Positions 1 to 7,303 are shown, counted from the first letter of the stretch. The stretch is DNA of 12,149 bases from CATOSD01 sp034422735 (GCA_034422735.1 DAOUJL010000007.1:1-12149), one strand, 5' to 3'. Program-made: numbers and translations. The notes: generated by a model from the letters alone, not told the origin.

Positions 1-129
1 ACCTGCCCGAAGTGTCCATGCCCGCACTGGTCGGCCCGCACTCGGCAAGACCATGGGCAACCTCGCTCAAACGCCTGGCACAATACCCCTACCCGGTAAT
101 CTGACACAGGCTCTCCTCTCATTCAGTGT

Positions 130-156
130 TTGACGGCTCAGTTGGCCCGCTATACA
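130..156 (+). promoter_or_regulatory. possible sigma70-type promoter for the first operon
   Basis: A TTGACG box at 130-135 is followed by TATACA at 151-156. The 15-nt spacer is shorter than the usual 17, which lowers confidence. Transcription would start near 163 and give a leader of about 60 nt before the GTG start at 222. No other convincing promoter lies upstream of the four plus-strand genes that follow. Confidence 0.35.
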
Positions 157-221
157 CTTCCAGCGACGGCAGATGCCGAAACCGAAGCGACGCCAACATC
201 ATTTTGACGAGGAGTGCACAA

Positions 222-539
222 GTGTACCTAGTAAGAAGGATAGCCAAGACTAAGCCCCAGACCGAGTGGGAAGTCGCCGCGATTCTGCGGAGAATCTGCG
301 ATGCCTACGAGGAAAACGGCCGCAGCAAGGCCACCATTATGGTAGGAGGGCGCGGGCTTCCCGGCGAGAGCCAGGTGATTGCCGAGTGGACGCAGGACTC
401 CATCGAGCCCAACTGGGTGTCCAACGTGCCCGCGTCGGTGCGCGAGGACAACGCGAAGCTCCAGTCGCTCATCCTGGAGTATCCCATCGAGTTCTACGAG
501 GTGGTAACCGACGAGAAGATGAAGGAGCGCGGACTCTAA
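222..539 (+). CDS. small conserved-looking protein of unknown function (105 aa)
   Basis: I do not recognise this family. The frame is open further upstream to a GTG at 126, but I place the start at GTG 222 because GAGGAG at 209-214 sits 7 nt before it and the upstream part reads like non-coding leader. The protein (MYLVRRIAKTK... to ...MKERGL) has no signal peptide, no membrane segment and no cysteine apart from one near residue 27. Its alternating pattern (a basic beta-like N-terminus, a helix with WEVAAILRRICDAYEE, a glycine-rich turn GGRGLPG, a strand VIAEWTQDSIE, then a charged helix and the end strand EFYEVVTD) would suit a dimeric alpha/beta-barrel (ferredoxin-like) fold, but this is a guess from pattern only. 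It lies 57 nt upstream of the gamma-glutamyltransferase-like gene and is probably co-transcribed with it. Reality as a gene is supported by a strong ribosome binding site and position; function is open. Confidence 0.7.
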   Translation: MYLVRRIAKTKPQTEWEVAAILRRICDAYEENGRSKATIMVGGRGLPGESQVIAEWTQDSIEPNWVSNVPASVREDNAKLQSLILEYPIEFYEVVTDEKMKERGL

Positions 540-584
540 AGGGTCGCAATCCCAGGGGAAATCGAAGTGCGAATCGGTAGTAGT

Positions 585-589
585 GGAGG
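585..589 (+). promoter_or_regulatory. ribosome binding site deciding the GGT-like start
   Basis: GGAGG lies 7 nt before GTG 597, a near-ideal arrangement. A competing in-frame GTG at 567 has AGGGG at 554-558 before it and would add ten residues (MRIGSSGGAN). I prefer 597 because of the better Shine-Dalgarno match and because the extra residues have no family similarity. Confidence 0.55.
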
Positions 590-596
590 TGCGAAC

Positions 597-2372
597 GTGA
601 CCACGACAGCCAACGGCGCAACACCGGGAAGCCACGGGCAATTCTCCCACCGCCCGCTCGTGTGGGGCAGGCACGGCATGTCCGGGGGGGGCACGCAACT
701 GACGGCGCAGGCGGGTATGCGCGCGCTGTGGCAGGGCGGAAACGCCGTGGATGCCGCCGTCGCGTCCGCGCTCGCTGCGGGCGTGCTGGAGCCTACCGCG
801 CACTACACGCTGGGCGGCGAGGTGGCGATGCTGCTGTACGAAGCCGATTCGGGCAAGGTGCGCTCGGTAGTCGGCCAGGGCTGGGCGCCGCGAGCCGCGA
901 CTATCGACCTCTACATGGAGCGCTGGGGCGAGATCCCGCCGGGCGTGCACTCCAGCACCGTGCCGGGCGTGGTCTCGGCGCTGCTCGCGATGCTTGGCAC
1001 GCACGGCACCACTTCGTTCGGCGAGGCGGCGGCGAGCGCGATCGAACTGGCGGACGGCGGCTTTCCGGCGTATCCGCTGTTCAGTCGCACGATTGGCACT
1101 CCGGCGCGGCTTGCCAACCTGAGTGCCCACGCTGATTCGGCCCGCGTCTTCCTGCCCGGCGGCTCTCCACCGCCCGTGGGCAGCAACTTCAGGCAGCCGG
1201 ACCTGGCGCGCACGTTGTCGCTCATGGCGCAAGCCGAGAGCGACGCTCTGGCGGCGGGAGCGGACCGTGAAGGGGGCATACGGGCGGCGAGGGACTGCTT
1301 CTACAAGGGCGATCCCGCACGCCGTATGGTGGCGGCGCTGAAAGAGCTGGGCGGGCTGTATGAGTACGAGGATTTCGCCGAGTACGAGTCGCCGTTCGAG
1401 GAGCCGATCTGTGTGAACTACCGCGGCTACACCATCTACACCAACCGCACCTGGACGCAGGGCATCTCGCTGCTGCAGGCGCTGAGCATACTGGAGGGCG
1501 TGGATCTGGCCGGTATGGGCCACAACAGCCCCGAGGCGATTCACACGCAGGTGGAGGCGCTGAAGCTGGCCATGGCGGACCGCGAACGGTATGCGGGCGA
1601 CCCGGACTACGTGGACGTGCCGTTCGACGGGCTGCTTTCGGAGCGGTACGGCGCGCTGCGCCTGTCACTGCTGGGTCGGGAGCGGGCGCGGGCCGAGTAC
1701 CCGCCGGGAGACCCACGCGGGATGAGGGCGGTCACCAACGGCGCGCACGCCGCGGGCGCTGGTCGCGTGGCGGAGGCCGCGGGCGAGTTCGACGGCACGA
1801 CTTACCTTTCGACTGCCGACGCGCAGGGCAACATGGTGTCGGCGACGCCGAGCAGTTTCGCGGGACTGGCGCAGGGCATGGTGCTGGGCGACACCGGAAT
1901 CGTCATCAACTGCCGGGGCTGCTACTTCTGGCTCAATCCCGACAATCCCAACGCGCTCGCGCCCCGCAAGCGCCCGCGCACGACGCCGTGCACATTCATC
2001 GTGCTGAAGGACGGCAAGCCGTTCATGACGCTGGGCACGCCCGGCGGCGACAGCCAAGTGCAGAGCAACCTGCAGGTGTTGACGAACATCGTCGACTTCG
2101 GCATGGACGTGCAGGAGGCGGTGTCCGCGCCCCGGTTCTGCGGGTACAGCTTCCCGCGCTCGCCGTGGCCGCACACGGTGTCGCCCAACAAACTCTCGCT
2201 GGAGAGCCGCATCCCTCGTGAGACCGCCGGCGCGCTGGCGGAGATGGGCCACGACGTGGAGACGATAGGGCCGTGGGGCATAGTCAACGGCTTCACGCCG
2301 ATAGTGGCGGACAACGGGGCGTACACCGGCGGGGCCGACCCGCGGCGCGACGCCGTGATGCTGGGGTGGTGA
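597..2372 (+). CDS. gamma-glutamyltransferase family Ntn-hydrolase (YwrD-like)
   Basis: A 591-aa member of the gamma-glutamyltransferase superfamily, enzymes that self-cleave to free an N-terminal Thr nucleophile and then hydrolyse or transfer gamma-glutamyl (or related acyl) groups. Visible family marks are GGNAVDAAV (47-55), the cleavage/nucleophile segment GTTYLSTAD with predicted Thr401, Thr462-Thr463 where E. coli has Ser462-Ser463, the oxyanion loop GTPGG (480-484), and the C-terminal GGADPRRD block. Cleavage would give chains of about 400 and 191 residues, as in the E. coli enzyme. Three features differ from classical GGT. There is no signal peptide, so it is probably cytoplasmic. The Arg that binds the gamma-glutamyl carboxylate (E. 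coli Arg114) aligns with Gln94. The TTH motif reads TTY. The substrate may therefore not be glutathione. The start is GTG; the downstream DUF971 gene follows after 7 nt. Family assignment is firm, exact reaction is not. Confidence 0.9.
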   Translation: MTTTANGATPGSHGQFSHRPLVWGRHGMSGGGTQLTAQAGMRALWQGGNAVDAAVASALAAGVLEPTAHYTLGGEVAMLLYEADSGKVRSVVGQGWAPRAATIDLYMERWGEIPPGVHSSTVPGVVSALLAMLGTHGTTSFGEAAASAIELADGGFPAYPLFSRTIGTPARLANLSAHADSARVFLPGGSPPPVGSNFRQPDLARTLSLMAQAESDALAAGADREGGIRAARDCFYKGDPARRMVAALKELGGLYEYEDFAEYESPFEEPICVNYRGYTIYTNRTWTQGISLLQALSILEGVDLAGMGHNSPEAIHTQVEALKLAMADRERYAGDPDYVDVPFDGLLSERYGALRLSLLGRERARAEYPPGDPRGMRAVTNGAHAAGAGRVAEAAGEFDGTTYLSTADAQGNMVSATPSSFAGLAQGMVLGDTGIVINCRGCYFWLNPDNPNALAPRKRPRTTPCTFIVLKDGKPFMTLGTPGGDSQVQSNLQVLTNIVDFGMDVQEAVSAPRFCGYSFPRSPWPHTVSPNKLSLESRIPRETAGALAEMGHDVETIGPWGIVNGFTPIVADNGAYTGGADPRRDAVMLGW

Positions 2373-2379
2373 CGGCGAA

Positions 2380-2703
2380 GTGACGACGACGCACTCGATA
2401 ATCGAAGTCGAACTGACGGACGCCCACATCGTCGTGGAGTGGAGCGACGGCCACGTGAGCGTGTACGACCCGCGGGAGGTGCGGATCAACTGCGGCTGCG
2501 CGCAGTGCGTGGAGGAGTGGAGCCGCCGCAAGCTGCTCGATCCGGCCACGGTCCCGCACGACATCCGCGCCGAGGACTACCTGATGGTGGGCAAGTACGC
2601 GGTGCAGTTCCTGTGGAGCGACGCCCACTACACCGGCATCTACACGTTCGAGACGCTGCGCAGGCTGTGCGACTGCGCGGAATGCAGGGCGGCGCGAGGG
2701 TGA
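2380..2703 (+). CDS. DUF971 protein (gamma-butyrobetaine hydroxylase-like N-terminal domain)
   Basis: A 107-aa stand-alone DUF971 domain. In eukaryotic gamma-butyrobetaine hydroxylase this domain binds zinc, and in bacteria it occurs alone or fused to Mrp/ApbC-type iron-sulphur carriers, so a metal or Fe-S role is usual but unproven. The sequence shows EWSDGH (20-25), the zinc-type CxCxxC at Cys38, Cys40, Cys43, and the partner histidine in WSDAH (His83), followed by GIYTFETLRRL. A second CxCxxC (Cys97, Cys99, Cys102) ends the protein. The GTG start lies 7 nt after the GGT-like stop with only a weak GA-rich ribosome site, so translational coupling is likely. The stop overlaps the GTG of the HAD gene by 4 nt (GTGA). 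Identification is confident; its partner in this organism is unknown. Confidence 0.9.
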   Translation: MTTTHSIIEVELTDAHIVVEWSDGHVSVYDPREVRINCGCAQCVEEWSRRKLLDPATVPHDIRAEDYLMVGKYAVQFLWSDAHYTGIYTFETLRRLCDCAECRAARG

Positions 2704-3416
2704 CGGAAGGTCTGCCCAAGGCTATCCTGTTCGACCTAGACGACACGATCATCTCAGCGTCGGAGTCCACTCCCAACGCCATGGAGCAGGCTTGCGTCCG
2801 GTTCGCGCCCAGGATTCGCGGCGTTACGGTCGAGGGGCTGTACGACGCGTTCCAGAGCGCCGCGATGGAGTTCTGGTCCGAGGCGGGCAGGCAGCGCCAA
2901 GGTCGGCTGAATCCCGCAGGGGCCACGCTCGCCATCGCGACGAGCGCGCTGGAGGTGCTGGGCGTCTGCGACGATTCGGGGCTTGCCGGAGAGCTTGCCC
3001 AGAGCTATCTCACCACTCGCGAGAAAAGCCTCAGGCTGTATCCGGGGGCCGTCGAGACGTTGGAGAAGCTGCGCGGCGAGGGCGTGCGGCTGGCGCTGAT
3101 AACCAACGGTAGCGCCGAGGGTCAGCGGGGCAAGGTGGTGCGCTTCGGGCTGGAGCGCTACTTCGGGTGCATCGTCATCGAAGGGGAGTTCGGCGTCGGT
3201 AAGCCGGACGAGCGAGTGTACCGGCACGCGCTGGCGTCGCTGGACACGGAGCCGAAAGACGCCTGGATGGTGGGGGACAACCTGGAGTGGGAGGTGGCGA
3301 CACCCCAGCGGCTGGGGTTGCGCGGCATCTGGGTGGACTGGGCCGGTGTGGGGCTGCCGGAGGGAGCGAGCGTGAGGCCGGACCGGATAGTGCGGGGTAT
3401 CTCGGAGTTGGTGTGA
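2700..3416 (+). CDS. HAD-superfamily hydrolase (subfamily IA phosphatase)
   Basis: A 238-aa haloacid-dehalogenase-type hydrolase, most likely a small-molecule phosphatase. All four HAD motifs are present: DLDDT with nucleophile Asp12 and acid/base Asp14, motif II Thr135 in ITNGS, motif III Lys168 in GKPD, and motif IV GDN with Asp193. A helical C1-type cap lies between motif I and motif II (about residues 20-110). The length is typical of subfamily IA (YjjG / N-acylneuraminate-9-phosphatase-like). I chose GTG 2700 because motif I is normally within 15 residues of the start and the GTGA overlap with DUF971 is the classic coupled arrangement; the frame stays open upstream only in the shadow of DUF971. 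It ends the operon, 16 nt from the convergent ubiE stop with no visible terminator between. The substrate cannot be read from sequence. Confidence 0.9.
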   Translation: MTEGLPKAILFDLDDTIISASESTPNAMEQACVRFAPRIRGVTVEGLYDAFQSAAMEFWSEAGRQRQGRLNPAGATLAIATSALEVLGVCDDSGLAGELAQSYLTTREKSLRLYPGAVETLEKLRGEGVRLALITNGSAEGQRGKVVRFGLERYFGCIVIEGEFGVGKPDERVYRHALASLDTEPKDAWMVGDNLEWEVATPQRLGLRGIWVDWAGVGLPEGASVRPDRIVRGISELV

Positions 3417-3432
3417 TGGGCTTGGGGGTGCA

Positions 3433-4158
3433 TTAGCGGCCAGGTTTCTCAGCTACCAGCAGGGCGACGGAGCGCATCCAGACGCGGTTGTTGGCGACGA
3501 GGCGGAGGCCGGCGTCTTCCATGAGCGATGCGAGTTCTGGCGCGCTGGCGAATCCGCCGACGGACTCCGGCAGGTAGGTGTAGGCCTCGCGTTCGCCGGC
3601 GAATACGGCGCCCAGGGCGGGGGCGACGCGCCCGAACAGCTTGGGGAACGCGCGTCCCCAGGCACCCTCCTCGTCCGTCCGCACTATCTCCAGAATCGCC
3701 ACACGCCCGCCGGGGCGCACGACGCGGGCCAATTCCCGGATGGCGAGCGGTTGGTCGATGAAGTTGCGGACTCCGAATCCGACCGTGGCGCAGATGAAGG
3801 TGTCGTCCTCGAAGGGCAGCGCGTGGGCGTCTCCAGCCACGAGGTCGACCGCGTTCGAGAGGCCCTGCCGACGCGCTTTGCGGGCGGCCACGCGCAGCAT
3901 GGCGGGGGCGAAGTCCAGGGCGGCCACGCGCGTCACGGCGGGGATGCGCGCCAGGTCGAAGGCGAAGTCGCAGGTTCCGGCGGCGACGTCCAGGGCCGGC
4001 CCGGACAGCGAGCCGACGGCGAGACGGCAGGCGCGGCGTCGCCAGGCGTAGTGCCTGCCGGCGGTCATCACCGTGTTCATCAGGTCGTAGCGGCGGGAGA
4101 TGCGGGTGAACATGTCCGCGACGTAACGCGCCCTCTCCCGTCCGCGAAGCTGGGCCAC
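3433..4158 (-). CDS. ubiE: ubiquinone/menaquinone biosynthesis C-methyltransferase
   Basis: A 241-aa SAM-dependent methyltransferase of the UbiE/MenG family, which adds the C-methyl group to demethylmenaquinone (or the ubiquinone precursor). Family marks are FTRISRRYDLMN near residues 17-28, motif I LDVAAGTCD (56-64), the acidic residue in LDFAPAML (81-88), GDAHALPFEDDTF (109-121), FGVRN (128-132), VVRPGGRV (146-153) and YTYLPESVGGF (193-203). Two deviations are visible: the last Gly of the usual GTGD in motif I is Cys63, and the usual LTGG-type C-terminal block is VWMRSVALL. The start is GTG with GGGAAG about 8 nt upstream on the minus strand. It is the last gene of the acpS-LLM-nnr-ubiE run, 11 nt after nnr. 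Without other quinone genes here, the quinone used is unknown; menaquinone is a guess from the likely lineage. Confidence 0.9.
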   Translation of the reverse strand: MAQLRGRERARYVADMFTRISRRYDLMNTVMTAGRHYAWRRRACRLAVGSLSGPALDVAAGTCDFAFDLARIPAVTRVAALDFAPAMLRVAARKARRQGLSNAVDLVAGDAHALPFEDDTFICATVGFGVRNFIDQPLAIRELARVVRPGGRVAILEIVRTDEEGAWGRAFPKLFGRVAPALGAVFAGEREAYTYLPESVGGFASAPELASLMEDAGLRLVANNRVWMRSVALLVAEKPGR

Positions 4159-4169
4159 CGGACGCTTCC

Positions 4170-5768
4170 CTACCCGCGCGGTCCGGCCAGGGCGCTTATG
4201 GCCCTGGGCAGCTCCGGCAGCAGGTCGGTGGCTGCCATACCCGCGTCGCCCAGTTCGGCGCGCACGCGTTCGCCCGCCTTGCCGTGGAGGTATACGCCCA
4301 GCGTGGCCGCGTCAAACAGGCCGACGCCCTGGGCGATCAGGCCGGCGATGGCGCCCGCAAGCACGTCGCCGGTGCCCGCGGAGGCGAGGCCGGGGTTGGC
4401 GAAGGGGGACAGCGACGTGCGACCGTCGGGGGCGGCGACCACGGTGAACGCGCCCTTGAGTGCGACCACCTTGTCCCACGTCTCGGCGGCGTTCGTCGCC
4501 GCGGCGACGCGGTCGGCCTGGAGGCGAGCGGACGGCTGGCCCGTAAGCCGCGACATCTCGCCGGGGTGCGGCGTCAGCACGGCTCCCTGGGTGAAGGACT
4601 CGCTCCAGTCGTCGTCGCGGCTGGCGAGGAAGTTCAGGGCGTCGGCGTCCACGACCGCGGGCGGGATGGGGGCTCCGCCGAGCAGCAGGCGGGCCAGCAG
4701 GTCGCGCGTGCGCTCGTCCTGGCCGAGGCCGCAGCCGACGAGCAGCGAGTCGTAGTCCGGCAACGCATCAAGGAGCAGGGGCGCGGCGCGATCCGGGTCG
4801 GCGTAGCCGGGGGAGGACTCCGGCAGGGGGATGAATGTAGGCTCGGTGGCGCCCGCAGCGACGGACGGCTGGAGGCTGGCTGGGATGGCCAGGGTGACGA
4901 GGCCGGCTCCGACGCGAGTGGCGGCGAGGGACGCCAGCCGCGCCGCCCCGACGTAGTTGGGGGAGCCGGCGACGATTAGCGCGCGGCCGAACGTACCCTT
5001 GTGGGAAGCGAGCGGCCTGGGCGGCAAGAGCCGCACGGCGGAGGCCTCGGTCATCAGCTCGACAGTTACGTCGTGGTCGAGGCCGGGCGGGATGCCGATG
5101 TCCAGCGTCTCCAGCGTGCCGACGCTCCCGGCGCCGGGCAGCGCGAACATGCCGAGCTTGGGGTAGCCGAGGGCGAGGGTGACGTCCGGCTGAGGCGTGA
5201 GCGGGTCGAGCGCGCCGGTGTCGGCGTCCAGACCGGTGGGGACGTCGAGCGCGAGAAGCGGCAGGTCCGCACGGTTCGATCTTTCGCAAGAGACCTTGTC
5301 GAGAATCGACGCCAGCGCGCCCTCGATTGGCCGGGAGCGGCCGGTGCCGAGAACCGAATCCACCACGGCGTGGGCCAGGGCCAGCCACTCGCGGAGCATG
5401 GCAAGGTCCTCGTCGTCGGAGGCGCGGACGATGGGCGCGCCCAGCTCGCGGAGGGAGTCGAGCTTGGGGTCCGGGGACGGCCTGCGTCCGCAGAGGTAGA
5501 CGAGGACGCGAGCGCCCCAGCGGTGGAGGTGGCGGGCGGCGACAAGGCCGTCACCGCCGTTGTTGCCGGGGCCGACCAGCACCACGACTCGGACGCCCGG
5601 AAGGTGGCCGATTCGCCTACGGACGGCGCGGGCGACCTCCAGGCCGGCGTTCTCCATGAGGGTGTCCTTGGACACGCCGGCCTCTTCGGAGCGGTCCTCG
5701 ATCCGGCGCATCTGCGCGGCGGACACGACCTTGACGGTCAGCGGGGAGACGGCCATCGAGGCGTGCAC
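4170..5768 (-). CDS. nnr: bifunctional NAD(P)H-hydrate epimerase / ADP-dependent (S)-NAD(P)H-hydrate dehydratase
   Basis: A 532-aa two-domain repair enzyme. The N-terminal YjeF_N domain (about 14-245) epimerises R- and S-NAD(P)H hydrate and carries GPGNNGGDG (66-74), Asp137 in VVDSVLGTG and LDVPTGLDADTG (174-185). The C-terminal ribokinase-like domain (about 248-525) dehydrates the S form using ADP and carries SHKGTFG (255-261), VVDADALN (372-379), TPHPGEMSRL (399-408) and the catalytic AGTGD with Asp468. Both active sites look intact. The start is GTG at 5766-5768, 2 nt after the stop of the LLM gene; no strong ribosome site is seen, so coupled translation is likely. An ATG four codons in (5754-5756) is an alternative. 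nnr next to acpS is a common bacterial arrangement; here an oxidoreductase separates them. Cytoplasmic. Confidence 0.95.
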   Translation of the reverse strand: MHASMAVSPLTVKVVSAAQMRRIEDRSEEAGVSKDTLMENAGLEVARAVRRRIGHLPGVRVVVLVGPGNNGGDGLVAARHLHRWGARVLVYLCGRRPSPDPKLDSLRELGAPIVRASDDEDLAMLREWLALAHAVVDSVLGTGRSRPIEGALASILDKVSCERSNRADLPLLALDVPTGLDADTGALDPLTPQPDVTLALGYPKLGMFALPGAGSVGTLETLDIGIPPGLDHDVTVELMTEASAVRLLPPRPLASHKGTFGRALIVAGSPNYVGAARLASLAATRVGAGLVTLAIPASLQPSVAAGATEPTFIPLPESSPGYADPDRAAPLLLDALPDYDSLLVGCGLGQDERTRDLLARLLLGGAPIPPAVVDADALNFLASRDDDWSESFTQGAVLTPHPGEMSRLTGQPSARLQADRVAAATNAAETWDKVVALKGAFTVVAAPDGRTSLSPFANPGLASAGTGDVLAGAIAGLIAQGVGLFDAATLGVYLHGKAGERVRAELGDAGMAATDLLPELPRAISALAGPRG

Positions 5769-5770
5769 GC

Positions 5771-6697
5771 TCAGAGCTTGCCGATGAGGGACTTGACCAG
5801 CGCACGAGTGCGCGCGACGGAAGCCTCCTCGTCATCGCCGTGGGGGAAGATGGACGCCAGCAACTCGGTGGCGCCGGCTTCGGCGACAACGGCAAGCTGC
5901 TCCGTCACCTCGTCCTCGCTGCCGACGACGGCTATGTCGGCGGGACTCTCCACGCCCTCGATGTCCAGCATCCGGCGGTAGCTGGGCAGAAGGCCGTAGC
6001 GCCCGAAGTGCTCGGCGGCTTGGAGGCGTGCTCCAACAGGATCGTCGGTGACGGCGATGGGCAGGCCGACGCACACGCGGGGCGCGGGGCGTCCGGCGTC
6101 CGAGGCGGCGGCGCTGATGCGCGGCACGACGTGGGTGCGGAGCGTCGTGGGGCCAACCATCCAGGTGACGGTGCCCTCGGCCTGTTGTCCGGCGATGCGG
6201 AGCATTCGCGGCGCGAGCGCGGCGACCAGGATGGGGAACGGCTCGGCGCTGGGCACATCGATGTCGGCGTTCACGCGGAAGATCTCGCCCTCGAACCGGG
6301 CGCTGCCCTCGTCCACGAGCGAGCGGAGCACGGACAGGTACTCGCTCATGTGCTGGGCGGGGCGCTCGAACGGCAGGCCCCAGCGCTCCTCGACGGTGGG
6401 CCTGTGGGACAGGCCGATGCCGAGGTCGATGCGGCCGCCGGTGGCGGCGTTGGCGGTCAGCGCCTGCTGCGCGAGCATCACGGGGTGGCGCGGGAAGGTG
6501 GGAACGACGGCGGTGCCCATGCGTATGCGCTCGGTGCGCTGGCCGGCGAGGGCGAACAGCGTCAGCGCGTCCACGCCAGCGACCTGGGCAGACCAGAAGC
6601 TGTCGAAGCCGTCGTTCTCGGCGTCCACGGCCTGCTGGACCTGGCCCATAAGGCCGGACGAGGCTCCCATGGAGCCGATGAAGATTCCGATTTTCAT
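5771..6697 (-). CDS. LLM-class flavin/F420-dependent oxidoreductase
   Basis: A 308-aa luciferase-like monooxygenase-fold protein. It resembles the F420-dependent LLM group typified by MSMEG_4879 (TIGR03564, from memory): a start MKIGIFIGSMG, the segment GVDALTLFALAGQRTERIRMG (split here as GVDALTLFAL at 41-50 and GQRTERIRMG at 52-61), TAVVPTFPRHP (62-72), AQQALTANAATGGR (76-89) and LGIGLSHRP (92-100). These blocks form the TIM-barrel cofactor site. F420 rather than FMN use is inferred from the family. The ATG at 6697 is chosen because AGGAGG (minus strand, 6707-6712) lies 9 nt upstream; the frame stays open to 6763 through a repeat element and is not coding there. It sits between acpS and nnr in one transcription direction. 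The substrate is unknown. Confidence 0.88.
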   Translation of the reverse strand: MKIGIFIGSMGASSGLMGQVQQAVDAENDGFDSFWSAQVAGVDALTLFALAGQRTERIRMGTAVVPTFPRHPVMLAQQALTANAATGGRIDLGIGLSHRPTVEERWGLPFERPAQHMSEYLSVLRSLVDEGSARFEGEIFRVNADIDVPSAEPFPILVAALAPRMLRIAGQQAEGTVTWMVGPTTLRTHVVPRISAAASDAGRPAPRVCVGLPIAVTDDPVGARLQAAEHFGRYGLLPSYRRMLDIEGVESPADIAVVGSEDEVTEQLAVVAEAGATELLASIFPHGDDEEASVARTRALVKSLIGKL

Positions 6698-6740
6698 TTT
6701 TTGGTTCCTCCTGGAGTCAGCCGCTGTTATTGTGCCTGCC

Positions 6741-6789
6741 CCCTCACCCTGACCCTCTCCCACGGAGGGGAGAGGGGACTATTCGGAAG
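6741..6789 (+). repeat. REP-like palindrome, copy 1
   Basis: CCCTCACCCTGA is followed by a 9-bp perfect stem (CCCTCTCCC 6753-6761 with GGGAGAGGG 6768-6776, loop 6762-6767) and a tail ending GGAAG. It lies between the acpS stop and the LLM ribosome site in a minus-strand operon, yet points the same way as the six other copies. It has no U-tract, so it is not a classic terminator. Confidence 0.85.
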
Positions 6790-6791
6790 GT

Positions 6792-7202
6792 TCACTCGCG
6801 CCGCCTGGTGCGTCTCACCGGCAGGGTGTTTTCGTGGCGGCTCTCGGCGACGACCATGGCGACTGCGTAGTCACGGGAGTGCGAGATTGTGATAGCAAGC
6901 TGCTCGATGCCGAGCAACTCGGCGCGGGCGAGCGCCTTGCGGTGCAGGCGCACGGTGGGAGCGCTTCCCCTGCGGCGCACGACCTCGATGTCCTTCCAGG
7001 GCACGCCGCGAACGCCGGTGCCGAGCGCCTTCATCACCGCCTCCTTAGCGGCGAAGCGACCAGCGAGCTGGGGGGCGCGTCCGCGGCAGAAGGCGATCTC
7101 GCCCTCGGTGTAGATGCGGCGCTCGAACCTCTCGCCGTACTCGCAGGCTACCCTGCGAACGCGCCCTATTTCGATGATGTCCACGCCGGTGACGAGCGTC
7201 AT
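6792..7202 (-). CDS. acpS: holo-[acyl-carrier-protein] synthase
   Basis: A 136-aa AcpS-type phosphopantetheinyl transferase, which moves 4'-phosphopantetheine from CoA to a serine of acyl carrier protein and so activates fatty-acid synthesis. The magnesium and catalytic residues are in place: Asp8 in GVDIIEI, and Glu54 and Lys58 in RFAAKEAVMKALGTG (49-63), followed by WKDIEV (69-74) and the C-terminal ISHSRDYAVAMV. It is about ten residues longer than usual owing to a basic tail (PVRRTRRRE) that runs toward REP copy 1. The ATG at 7202 is the only plausible start; GGAGGG (7216-7221 on the minus strand) is 13 nt away, rather far. A good promoter lies about 40 nt upstream. First gene of the minus-strand operon with the LLM gene, nnr and ubiE. 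Confidence 0.95.
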   Translation of the reverse strand: MTLVTGVDIIEIGRVRRVACEYGERFERRIYTEGEIAFCRGRAPQLAGRFAAKEAVMKALGTGVRGVPWKDIEVVRRRGSAPTVRLHRKALARAELLGIEQLAITISHSRDYAVAMVVAESRHENTLPVRRTRRRE

Positions 7203-7246
7203 GGCTTTCGAAATTCCCTCCGGCCTGTGCGGGCCGGGCAGCCGCC

Positions 7247-7276
7247 ATTATAGTCCGCGTACCCGCGCGCTGTCAG
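7247..7276 (-). promoter_or_regulatory. sigma70-type promoter for acpS operon
   Basis: On the minus strand CTGACA (7276-7271) and a perfect TATAAT (7252-7247) are separated by 18 nt. Transcription would begin near 7240, giving a leader of about 38 nt before the acpS ATG. It matches 11 of 12 consensus bases and is the best promoter in the window. Confidence 0.7.
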
Positions 7277-7303
7277 TTTTCCGGGTGCAGCCAGCGGGTG
7301 TTT

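Noticed and set aside
1..125. Possible tail of an upstream plus-strand gene, open in one frame from 3 to a TGA at 102-104
   Set aside because: All three forward frames are open for a while in this short GC-rich stretch, the third-position bias is modest and no family motif is recognisable; I could not choose a frame.
228..1544. Long open frame of 438 codons on the minus strand
   Set aside because: It is antisense to the well-supported 105-aa gene and the GGT-like gene, is rich in Arg, His and Ala as expected from reading a GC-rich gene backwards, and has no family motif.
2439..2699. N-terminal extension of the HAD gene in the same frame
   Set aside because: It overlaps the whole DUF971 coding region in another frame and is Arg/Gly-rich; motif I places the true start at 2700.
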